Assembly: GCA_037954665.1 (NCBI GenBank)
Contig: JBBMOL010000057.1
Location: forward strand, 4,588,001-4,652,000
Length of the DNA stretch: 64,000 nucleotides
Direction of reading: 5' to 3'
DNA from: Laguncularia racemosa
Taxonomy: Eukaryota > Streptophyta > Magnoliopsida > Myrtales > Combretaceae
The notes beneath the pieces were generated by a model that saw only the letters and a program-made list of their open reading frames with translations, made no database searches and had not been told where the DNA came from. The position numbers and the translations under genes were made by a program. Below are positions 1 to 9,504 of the stretch, one piece after another. Numbering within the stretch: position 1 is the first letter of the stretch; each line of letters starts with the position of its first letter.

Positions 1-796
1 ACATGCTCTGCTTCCATGTTAAATCTATATGCTAATTAAATAAAAAAAATTACAATAAATATATCATAACTATAAAGTCTTTATTTGAAAATTGCATTTC
101 TAGTATTTTTTAGAATTTGTTGAATACTTATGGTAGAAATTAATGCCAAAATATATGTATATATATAAATGCTTGCAAAAATAGCTTCCAAAATCTAGGC
201 TAAATTTATAAACAAGTCCAACAAAAATGCAATAGCTCAAGAATCTACCACTAATTTAGATTTTGAGTGCTACATGACTAATAATTGAAACAAAAATATA
301 CACTAGAGTTTATACATAGCATGTCTTATCTAACTTAAACAAAATTTATTTATACATTTAATTTATTTTTCATCAATAATACCAAATGATTTGTCTAATG
401 AGGTTGGGGTCTGAATAAAATATACCTCATAAATGAGCTTGTATAATGTTTGTAAATGGCTTCACGTGTTTTTTTAGCCATCCTTTGAGACAACATCACC
501 TTGGCCGGCCTTGCTTAAGTCAACCACTCATACTTCTAGTAGTGTGAACTCCTAACTAAATTTGTGTCGGACCTTGATCCACATCATCAAGCTCCATGAG
601 TCATTGTGAAAGTATAGAGTGGGTTTTTAGAGTAAGTTTTTTAGAAAGTGTGGGTTTTGATGGCTCATAGTTTCAAAGAACTAGTTTGCATTATCCACAA
701 CCAACAAACATTATTTAGTCAATTTGTTTACTAACCTAGAATGTATATCTATTAAACATCATGGTTTTCACTCAAAAGCTTGGTAATAAATTGGAT
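1..796. other. Left flank, no gene seen
   Basis: AT-rich sequence without a convincing coding region, conserved motif or terminal repeat. The last three bases before the neighbouring transposon (797-799, TGG) belong to its target duplication. Confidence 0.5.
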
Positions 797-799
797 TGG

Positions 800-1420
800 C
801 ACTATAGGAATTTCAATCTTAGATAACGTTTAATAAACATTGCTAAACATGAAATAAATGTCGCAAAAAAGATTTAGCCACGTTTAATAAATGTTGCTAA
901 TAAACGTAGCTAAAGGTCCATTGCAAAAAATATCTACAATGTTTATTTCATAAACATTGCTAAAGGTGGAAACGTAGCTAAATATGTTATATTGGGTAAT
1001 GTTTAAATGTTCCTAAAAATAGGTAATACGTGACGTTTAAACATAGTAAAATGGCAATTAAAAAATTAAAGGCAAAAAAAGTGCAGTAAATCAGTACTGT
1101 AGACGACATTTAAACATAGTAAAAGACTACTATTAGCAATATTTAGACGTAACTGATAGTTATGATCGACGATGTTTAGACGTAGTTAAACCACAATTTA
1201 AAAATTTAGTAGACAAAAAAAAGCATTGTAGTTGAGTAATATTAACGACGTTTAACTATAGTAAAAGAGTTACATTCTCAACATTTAGACTTAGCCACAA
1301 GGTAATTATGAGCGATGTTTAAACGTTGTAAAATAGTATATTGACAACATTTAAACGTTACTATAAAGCTATATTAGCAATGTTTAAACGTAATAATTGT
1401 AATAGGTATTGATTTCAACC
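800..1420. repeat. Left subterminal repeat zone of the CACTA element
   Basis: This zone contains many copies, in both orientations, of a short degenerate motif around ACGTTTAAACGTNGCTAA, spaced about 20 to 60 bases apart. Examples are near 828, 880, 905, 945, 1085, 1160, 1310 and 1380. Subterminal repeats of this kind are transposase-binding sites in CACTA elements generally; binding here is inferred. No reading frame is present. Confidence 0.75.
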
Positions 1421-1980
1421 TGCATTCACAATCTTTATATGAACCAACATATACCTATTTAGTTATACACAATTATATAGACCCTATATATTTCTTTTTC
1501 ACATATTGAAATAAACTCTATAAACATGATGCTTTCACATTAAAAAAACTTGGGAGGAATATCCTTAACTAAACAAATCCACATAAGATGAAAAAAAGTC
1601 AAACTTCAAACAAAAATTAAAAGCCTCAAAACCAAATCAGCCTATGAAGTAAGTATAATACAACTGGCTTAGAAAGAATCCCTGTTTTTGTCAACTCAAA
1701 TTAAGTAATTCAACCAATGCTATTGCAGATAAAAGGTCACATCACTGATATCTTATTCTTCTTTCTGCTAGTGTTAAGAAAATCTAGAGTATAATTTATG
1801 CTAAAATGATCTGAACTTCCAACTCTTTAAATTCATTTGCTCTCTCCACTAATTATCCCAGAATTTGTGGCTCTTGTTCTATAAAACCGTCTACATAACC
1901 CTTGTTATCAATTTCATGGATAATAAGCTAAGTGTGGAAGTTGCATGGGAAATATCTACAACTGGCATAGGGATTCTCAC
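1421..1980. other. Unassigned interior of the CACTA element
   Basis: This stretch lies between the left repeat zone and the threonyl-tRNA synthetase fragment. It probably includes captured intron downstream of the donor site at 1980. No conserved peptide was recognised on either strand. Confidence 0.4.
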
Positions 1981-2416
1981 CTCAAAAACAAACATATTCT
2001 CTTTATAGTTTGCAGCATGATCAAAAGTTTCCTAAAGTTGCATATTGTACATATTTGGTGATAAAACTTGATAAAGTTGAGTAACTTTAGCAATCCTTCT
2101 TAAATGTTTTAAAAAACACAGCATAACCCAGGCTCTACAACCTCATGGCAGCCTCGTTCTCTATATTGTGCTTTTATAAAATCCACAAGCTTGTTGTAAA
2201 TTCGAGCACCATGTGGAAGGAAGAACCAACTTCATGGATTGATTCATGCAAAGAAATGCAAAATCAAAAACATTGTCCATTGGATATGCACTAGATCTTA
2301 ACAATTACATTACGACCCATATACCTGAGTAGATGATAAAGAATTGTTCTTGTTTTGTGCCCAATTATTTGTGGTCATATTTCTTTGCCTCTTCTAACTT
2401 TTGGATATATTCTTGT
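1981..2416 (-). pseudogene. Captured threonyl-tRNA synthetase fragment (three exons)
   Basis: Three minus-strand exon remnants follow the order of the catalytic core of eukaryotic threonyl-tRNA synthetase, the enzyme that charges tRNA-Thr. The first (about 2416-2325) reads LEEAKKYDHK, stop, LGTKQEQFF. The second (about 2256-2142) reads FFLPHGARIYNKLVDFIK and ends CATGAG before a GT donor. The third (2067-1981) reads VLSPNMYNMQL, stop, then NYKENMFVFE before a GTGAGA donor. Frame is kept across exons, but at least four in-frame stops and an acceptor changed from CAG to CAA disable it. The zinc-site and anticodon-binding parts are absent. Identity rests on the conserved SPGS..FFLPHGARIYN and NYKENMF motifs. 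Kept introns indicate capture of genomic DNA. Confidence 0.87.
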
Positions 2417-2773
2417 ACCAAAAAAAAAAAAAAATAGACACATGAGATTATGGAAGCACGTTAGGTAACACAATTCTATGGCATTATATCTTCAACGCTA
2501 TTTGACAAAATATAATGTAACTATTATGCATACACCATAACTTTGAAATTATATTTTTTTATTAAACCAAATAAAAGAAAGAACGATATTCTATCTACAA
2601 ACGAAAGCAACAATGCTTACAAATAGGTGAAGAAATAGCCTCAAACATGAGAAAACTGAATATCTAAACAAAAATAAATAAATAAGACAAATGAGAAAAA
2701 AGAAACTAAGATGCAAGCACAGAAAGAACATAGACTAACATTTATTTTGTGTATGTATACTGCTTTGATCCAG

Positions 2774-3976
2774 GCATTGCTGCATTCATCCCATATGTAC
2801 CATGAAGCCAAGCATTCCTTTGCTCACCATGGAATTAAGGTCCCATCTGTTGAGGTTGATTTACTAGCAATGATGGCCCAAAAGGATAAAGCGGTGGTCA
2901 ATCTCACCAAAGGTATTGAAGGTCTATTTAAAAAAAAAAAAAACAAAGTTACCTATGTTAAAGGTTGAAGCAAGAAAACACGGTTATGAAGGGAAAGAAC
3001 ATTATAATCGCCACTGGCTAGACATTAAATCTTTACCTGGGACTACCATTGATGAGAAGAGAACATATTCTCATCGACTGGAGCTTCAACTTTGTCAGAA
3101 ATTCCAAAGAAGCTTGTGGTGATTAGAGTAGGCTATATTAGCCTTGAGATAGGTTCAGTTTGGGGGCAACTAGGCTTAGCGGTGACTCTAGTTGAGTTTG
3201 CACTTGATATTATCCCTACAATGGATGGGGAAATCCGCAAGCAATTCTAGCGTGCCTTAGAGAAACAAAAGATGAAGTTTATGCTCAAGACTAAAGTGGT
3301 AGGATGTGATACATCTAGAGACGGAGTCAAGTTAACTTTGGAACCAGCAACTGGTGGAGAGCAGACTGTACTTGAAGCTGACGTCATTCTAGTTTTTGCT
3401 GGCAAAACTCCGTTTACATTTAGACTGGGGCTGGACAAGATTGGAGTCTAAATGGATAAAGTAGGATGCATTTTGGTCAATGAACGATTTGCCACTAATG
3501 TACCTGGAGTTTATGCCATTGGAGATGTAATTCCTAGTCTAATGTTGGCTCATAAAGCTAAAGAGGATGGGGTTACTTGTGTAGAATTTTTATTTGGTAA
3601 AGTTGGTCATGTTGACTATGACAAAGTTCTAGGTGTTGTATACACATACCCTAAGGTTGCATTTGTTGGAAAGACCGAGGAGCAAGTGAAGGCTTTTGGT
3701 GTCAATTTTCATGTTGGAAAGTTCCCGTTCTTGTCAAATAGTAGGGCTAAGGCAATTGACAATGCTGAGGGAATTGTTAAGATCCTTGCTGAAAAAGAAA
3801 CAGACAAGATATCAGGAGTCTATATTATAGCACCAAATGTAGGAGAGCTCATTCACGAGGCTGTCCTGGCCATTCAATATGATGTAACTAGCGAAGACAT
3901 AGCTCGTGTATATCATGCACATCCAACAATGAGTCAAGCATTAAAAGAAGCAGCAATGTATACATTTATGTTTTGA
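2774..3976 (+). pseudogene. Captured mitochondrial dihydrolipoamide dehydrogenase fragment
   Basis: The host family supplies the E3 flavoenzyme of the pyruvate, 2-oxoglutarate and glycine dehydrogenase complexes in the mitochondrial matrix. Homology starts abruptly at ALLHSSHMYHEAKHSFAHHG, just after an intron-like acceptor (TTTGATCCAG). It runs through the NAD-binding, central and interface domains to HAHPTMSQALKEAAM. The N-terminus, the FAD-binding start and the redox-active cysteine pair are missing. Damage includes a deletion near 2966 that shifts frame, stops at 3248-3250 and 3449-3451, loss of the GxGxxG motif (now RVGYIS) and change of the catalytic Glu after HAHPTMS to Gln. The longest open piece is 3452-3976. 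The ending differs from the usual DKPIHI tail. This is the only captured fragment on the plus strand. Confidence 0.94.
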
Positions 3977-4462
3977 CATTTCCCTTCTCAATTTATATTA
4001 ACTTGCCCATTGCAGAACTTGCAGGAGTATCCTAAAACAGAACAACCTGTTTGAGACAACTACATGAATGAATAGCACACAAAAAAAAATAAATCCTTCT
4101 ATATGTTGGATAACATGAATAAATACTACTGCTCAACTTGATGGGGGAGTAAGAGAGAATTCTTGAGCATTGACAGAATCGAAATTTATTCATTTATTCA
4201 ATAGCTATATGTACAAGCCTAAAATCCAAGAAGAACTAGAAAGAAAAGAAAGAAAAAAAATCGATTTCAATTAAAAACTTAAGATAACGACTCAATATTC
4301 TACTATGTATTTTTCATACCTACTTGACAATTAAAAAATAGGACTCAAGAAAGATCTTTAAAAATATTATAGTCAAAGAAAAGGAAAAGATCTTCTTAAG
4401 TAGGTTAATAAATAATAGGTAAGCCAAAGGAGCATAGAAAAAGTGCCAAATCCAAAACATAC
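3977..4462. other. Junction between LPD and F2KP fragments
   Basis: The first ~100 bases may be former 3' untranslated sequence of the dehydrogenase gene. The rest up to 4462 looks like intron downstream, on the minus strand, of the GT donor at 4462-4461. No coding homology was recognised. Confidence 0.4.
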
Positions 4463-4680
4463 CTGATTAGCTCCATGTTTGAGACATCAATATTGTCACC
4501 AGAGAAAAATTATGACTAGATTTGTGATGAATTTTGAAGGGAAGACAACTGGAGCAAGAAAAAAATTTGACCTTTCCAACATTGAAGTGTTTAGTTTCAT
4601 GACCCAACCAGCAAAGGTATCTTGTAAGTTTTGCTGTAGTAAAAGTCTTACCTTGAGAAGAGCCATCCATATGACTTGAT
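4463..4680 (-). pseudogene. Captured 6-phosphofructo-2-kinase/fructose-2,6-bisphosphatase fragment
   Basis: The host enzyme (F2KP) makes and degrades fructose 2,6-bisphosphate, a cytosolic regulator of sucrose synthesis. The minus strand contains the end of the kinase P-loop and the next conserved block: GKTFTTAKLTRYLCWLGHE continuing to TKHFNVGK. This exon ends at 4572 before a GT donor. After a short intron, exon 4492-4463 reads Y, stop, CLKHGANQ before GTATG, matching YRRLKHGxNQ of the family. Three arginine codons have become Cys, stop and Cys, all explained by C-to-T change at CpG. The P-loop is shifted and lacks the usual GLPAR. A further donor-like site near 4780, preceded by an acidic ESDMSDNPD peptide, may be an upstream exon of the same gene; I could not confirm that. 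Confidence 0.86.
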
Positions 4681-4991
4681 CCAAGGAGACATTAAAGTGA
4701 GATTAGTTCCAGAACTGAGGCGAAAAAGAAAAAACGAAAAAATAATATATTGAAACAATGCACATGGGCATGCTTACCCTAGAGGCACCTTTCAGTACAT
4801 ATATATCTGGGTTATCAGACATATCGGACTCAGGTTGCATGCAAGTTATCATAAGCACATCCATAATGTCACATGATGACAAAAGATATGTTATAAAGAG
4901 AAATCAAGCCTTTACTTTAAAGAAGTATTCATCATACATCTCAAATGATGTGTTTACAAAGATAAAAAAGTATCAGTAAGGCTGTGAGTAC

Positions 4992-5444
4992 CTCTCTTGC
5001 ATAACGACAAATAGTAAATGCTTTGCCTTGGTCTCTTTGGAAACATGAATTAGAGTGTAGATGCTGCTTAAGTTTGTTGGCAAATGTCAAATAAGTGTCG
5101 TTTGGAAAAGTGAACTCCTCATCAAGAAGAGATAATAACCCTAGAGGTTTCTACAAGAATTATTCATAGAAAACCATTTCAGATGCTGAGTGCTAGTAGA
5201 GGGGGTGATTAGGGATGAAGAAGTATTTGCTTGAGCTTCACAGAGCATTAAGAAAGAGAGATAAAGCTCAAGTAATAAGATCATGCCAGGAAGGGGTGGG
5301 AGGAGGAAAAATCCACAACAATAAAAACAAGACACTGACAAGCAGATACATGGTTTAGCTGCTTACCTTCTAAAAAAGATTAAGGTAATCTTGATTATCT
5401 TCAAAATCAACTTTAGCCCAATCAATTTCGTCTTGTATATATTC
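4992..5444 (-). pseudogene. Captured myosin VIII motor-domain fragment (two exons)
   Basis: Class VIII myosins are plant actin motors linked to plasmodesmata, the cell plate and endocytosis. Exon 5444-5367 follows a pyrimidine-rich CAG acceptor and reads EYIQDEIDWAKVDFEDNQDY, then LNLF, stop, K, before GTAAGC. Exon 5150-4992 follows TTGTAG and reads KPLGLLSLLDEEFTFPNDT, then LTFANKLKQHL, and ends ICRYARE before GTACTC. Both exons are an exact number of codons (26 and 53) and join in frame. The DWAKVDFEDNQ wording fits class VIII rather than class XI, which has DWSYIEFVDNQ. The region is from the lower 50-kDa part of the motor. One stop (GAG to TAG) and a HYAG to RYAR change mark it as non-functional. 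Confidence 0.9.
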
Positions 5445-6404
5445 CTGGAAAGAAAAGGAAACTATTGCTAAGATTTGAGGCACAAGCTCTACTACATGAA
5501 GACAAAGCTATCTAAAATAGTAAAAATGATCCTACGCTTGTTGTTCCATGGGATTCTCACAATGGAGATGAAAAGTTTCCACTACACATCATAGAATCAC
5601 AAACATAACTTATGCAATAAAAGGTTTAAGCTATAATGCCTTTTCATCTATTCGCAAATAGAGATATGTACATGCAATACAAAACATACTACATTTAAAG
5701 GAAAAAATCAAATCAAAATTGAGAAACCATTCGGAGTCTTGTATAGAGCAGATTGAATTGACTGGAAAATAGTGCATCCTATCCAATAGTTGATTTCATT
5801 AGCTATACTCTCAAAATTGTACAAAGCAGATTGAAGTGAGCTGCCATGCCGGTGGTTTGGGGCTGTGGAATGGCGAAGAAGAGTCGGAAGAGGAGGTCAT
5901 TACGTGGTAGAGATAGGGCGATAGAGCGAAGGTAGAAATAAGGATGTGAAGCGGCAAGGATTCCACGGCATAGCATACGGAGTTAGGGTTTGGGAATGGA
6001 AATGGGGTTTAGATGCACCGTAGGTTAAGGTATTTAAAATTGGCTTTATTTTATTTTATATCATGTATTATTGAATCATCATTTAATTGCTATTTTGGTA
6101 TTATATTATATTAACACTCATTTAAAACTAGGTATTCAAGAGAATAAAAAAGTGAAAAAAAAATGATAAATACATGTATCATATACAAATCAAATTAGAT
6201 ATAAATAAAGGAAAAAAAGATGGAGTAATTATGTATATATTATAATTTGAATTTCAAATTTTTGAAGAAAAAAGGATTTAAAAAATAATAATTAAATATT
6301 TAACCTTTTCATTATTAATTATTATTATATATATATATATATATTAAACATGAACTCTATTATCATTTACACTAACACATTATATATATATAGTTTATAT
6401 ATTT
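5445..6404. other. Unassigned right part of the CACTA element
   Basis: The first part probably continues the myosin VIII intron. From about 5840 to 6010 the sequence is clearly more GC-rich than its surroundings and contains TTAGGGTTTGGG. It has no recognisable protein. The rest to 6404 is AT-rich, with a (TA)n run near 6325. The GC-rich block lies upstream of three minus-strand fragments and could hold a promoter, which is speculation. Confidence 0.35.
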
Positions 6405-6532
6405 TACTTTAGTTATAAACGTCGCTAATGATATATTTTTTGCAACATTTAATAAACATGACTAAAGTATATTAAAATCAGCAACGTTTGAAAAATATGC
6501 AAACGTTGCTAAATATAGAAATTCCTGTAGTG
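6405..6532. repeat. Right subterminal repeats and terminal inverted repeat of the CACTA element
   Basis: The last 130 bases repeat the left-end motif: TTATAAACGTCGCTAA at about 6413, then AGCAACGTTTG and GCAAACGTTGCTAA close to the end. The element stops at 6532 with TGTAGTG. The zone is shorter than the left one, and such asymmetry is common in CACTA elements. Confidence 0.75.
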
Positions 6533-8192
6533 TGGATTCAATTTTGTGATTAATAACTTAATTATACTAGAGAATTACAATACTTAAGGCTAAAACTAGA
6601 ATTTCTACTTTAATATTTTGACCATGCTTTAAATAGGTTGATCAAGTTTGATATGAACCAATTTGGTTGGCCTAATTGACGCACTTTATAATTAGGCTGG
6701 TAGGGTCTAACTTTTTCCTAAACATGGTCAAGCAAGTTGTAAATTTGGTTGATGAGGTTTCCATAAATTGGTTGAAATTCTTTTTAGAGTCATTTTATAT
6801 TTGGTTTTAGAATTATTTTTAGGAGCGTTTCAAAAGCATTAGAAACCCCTAAATGAAAAATATATTATGTGGTGTGATTTTTCATTAGTAAAATAAAATA
6901 AAAAGTGATTTTAATGTTATATCTTTTAGTCAATGCATATTTTCTCTAAATTAATTTCAAAATCTTCAATTGAGCCCTAAACAACCAATTTTCTACATGC
7001 TGTTTTTGCGGGACATGTGATTGCGCAAAATGGACCGTGTTATAAGCTTTGAGAGATACTTAGTACAGCCAAGAATTTCTAACTATACATGCAATAAAAG
7101 TTTGTCCTCAAGCCGGTTTATTTTATTTCCAATAATATTATTACTAAACTACGAAAAAGGTCCCAAAAATGTGTGGGTTCAAATTCACCACTTCTAAAGC
7201 AAGATATGGCAGTTATTCCCGTGAAATAATATAATATTATTCCTCCTTTCTGTCGAATAAAATATCGTCCAAGGTTGCTTAATCTAAGTTTATTCTTTAA
7301 CTATATATCAGGTGATCCTTAATAAAACTCTCAAATGAGTATTATACTATTGAAGTATATACAAATGTTGAATAAATACTAATAGAATTTAGATATATAT
7401 TAATATTTATAGAATATAAATAATTAGTTTTTAAAAACTACCGATTACCGTTATCATATATCTGAAAACAATCGGTATATATTTACTGCTCATAGATGCG
7501 TACACGTGAAATAACTGTTTTTTTTTTTTTTCATTCAAAAAGAAAAAAGAAAAGAGAGAGAGAGAACTCGGGCCCTTCAATCGGATAGAATAATGTGTAA
7601 GAAATGAATGGAAGTGACCGTATAAGAAATATGTGCTGTCCAATACAGTACAATGTACATCCTTACCTAAAATAAAAATATCTGCGATGATCGGTAACAC
7701 AGACATTTGCTAATTGTCCCCCCACTTTATTAGGGTTGCAATCACATGCAACTTATTAAGCTTTGTCAGGTAGGACCCACGTCATTTTCCCTCCCTTTAT
7801 ATTTATGCTCTACTATATTGAATTATTGATTAAGAAATTAAAAATAAATTAAAATTTTTATTTATATTTGCATAAATAATTAAACACTTCATTAAAAAAC
7901 ACTTGTACAAAAATATATATAAAAAAATACCTTCTTATGACTCTTAATAATGTATCTTTAATACACTCATTAACATTTTTCTTTTTGTACATACAACTAT
8001 AATCTAATATAGATATAAAGTTTTAAATACTTGAATAAGAGTGATGCATTTCTCATATGTTAATGCTATAATAAAAGCTTTTCTTTTCTTTTTTCTTTTT
8101 TTCTGAGTTAGTATAATTCAATCCGATATCCTATATTACCGTTAGTTATTAAAATTGTATTTATTTTTTTTGTTTATCTATCTCTAATCTTT

Positions 8193-8570
8193 TCACTCAA
8201 ATTTTATTTTTTACGTATGTTTTAAAAAAAATTAGTTTATCTGTATTTTTTAAAGTATATTAAACTTTAAATAATGCATAAGTAAATCAAATTTATATTT
8301 TTTTTTGGTTATTTAACTTAAAATTTTTCTATTCTACTAAAATATCAATATCCATACCATGAGATCATAAGGGTCTTTATTGTTTATGTATTTATTTATT
8401 TGAAAAATCATTTTTATTATTAATTATATCCTTGCCATTTTGCACTCAAAATTTATTATTTATGTATGTTATAAAAAATCAGTTTATTTATATTTTTCTT
8501 AAAATAGCGTATGAAATTTTAAATAATGCATGAGTAAGTCATATTTATGTAATATTTGATCTAGAAAAGC
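8193..8570. repeat. Imperfect direct duplication, period about 250 bp
   Basis: The block starting CACTCAAATTTTATTTTTTA near 8193 recurs in altered form from 8443 (CACTCAAAATTTATTATTTA). Both are followed by a TATGTT..AAAAA..AGTTTAT segment and then TTTAAATAATGCATRAGTAA. The two copies have diverged by many substitutions and small indels. Function is unknown. Confidence 0.5.
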
Positions 8571-9471
8571 ATTTTAGTCGATTAATCAAGAAAGTTAACT
8601 GAAGTTATATAAAGTGTATGAAGAATTTTTCCTTTTCTAAAGTTTGAAGGAAATGTAAAATAGCCTGTCATATATCTCTATAAGCAAGGCACTCAATTGC
8701 ATTTACAAAGTTGAGATACGTACAATACGTAAACATGGAATATAACAGGGAATGTGAAAATCACAACATAGATATGGTTGGTGACCACTTTGGAAATCGT
8801 AATTCATCTCTCCTGTCTTATTTATCAAGTTATATATATATACATACGACTTTCTCTTGTTTTTAATTAACACATAGAAAAATGGATATACATGGGCAAT
8901 TTTATTTCTCTGTATAAATAAAAGTATACCAAAAAAATAGTTATAAGTTAGGCTTACATGCATATGAATTGATGAACAGTAAAATATTGGAAAAAGAAAC
9001 TAATTAATAGAATAATTGAGGAGGAGGAGGAGGAGGAGGTGATCTTATAAAAAGAAGGTGACAAATAGTAGAACATAATTCATCATCTTTGGTTTGCTAT
9101 TAAAAACTCTTTTTAACTCTAGTTAAGTAGAATAGGGTAGATATTCTGATTCTTATGCCTATTTATGTTTTATTTAGATTATATATATATATATATAATT
9201 AATAAATGAATTCCTAAAATTTTCAGCCAAAAAAAAAGGAAAAAGAAAAAAGAAAAGACGTCTAATCATGTTTGGGAAGAAGAAAATATAGAGTGCTGCT
9301 GTGGTGTGGTGTGACAGTGGGAAAGGAAATGTGGATGCAGGATATGGTGCGGTGATCTGTACACTGAGGTGCTGTCAGGTTAAAGCAGCAACCAATTATA
9401 AGATGCCACATCTAACTCCAAGATGGTGATGGGCGTCGGGTGAGGGGGGATAGCATCAGATCTTTTATTGT

Positions 9472-9504
9472 GGGTGTGGGTGTGGGCGTGGGCGTGGGTG
9501 TGGG
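9472..9504 (+). repeat. GTGGGY hexamer array with G-quadruplex potential
   Basis: Six GGG tracts start at 9472, 9478, 9484, 9490, 9496 and 9502, each separated by exactly three bases (TGT or CGT). This meets the usual G3N1-7 definition of a quadruplex-forming sequence. It lies about 2.3 kb upstream of the GTL1-like start codon, in a locally GC-rich patch (about 9290-9510) within AT-rich DNA. Confidence 0.7.

Larger units (their letters stand above)
800..6532. mobile_element. Non-autonomous CACTA transposon carrying four host gene fragments
   Basis: The left end reads CACTATAGGAATTTC and the right end, read on the minus strand, reads CACTACAGGAATTTC, so 14 of 15 terminal bases match. TGG flanks both sides (797-799 and 6533-6535), the 3-bp duplication expected for CACTA elements. 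Both subterminal zones carry short motifs of the type GCAACGTTTAATAAACGTTGC. No CACTA transposase (TNPD or TNPA type) is recognisable, so the element would need an enzyme supplied in trans. The interior instead contains broken pieces of threonyl-tRNA synthetase, dihydrolipoamide dehydrogenase, 6-phosphofructo-2-kinase and myosin VIII genes. This is the arrangement called Pack-CACTA or transduplication. Ends and duplications are seen directly; mobilisation in trans is inferred from the family. Confidence 0.9.

Noticed and set aside
800..1420. CRISPR-like short repeats
   Set aside because: Repeats occur in both orientations with irregular spacing and lie at the end of a CACTA element in plant DNA.
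2774..3976. Processed (retro) pseudogene of dihydrolipoamide dehydrogenase
   Set aside because: It is uninterrupted by introns, but homology starts at an apparent intron acceptor, there is no poly(A) tail or own target duplication, and it lies inside a CACTA element beside other captured fragments that keep introns.
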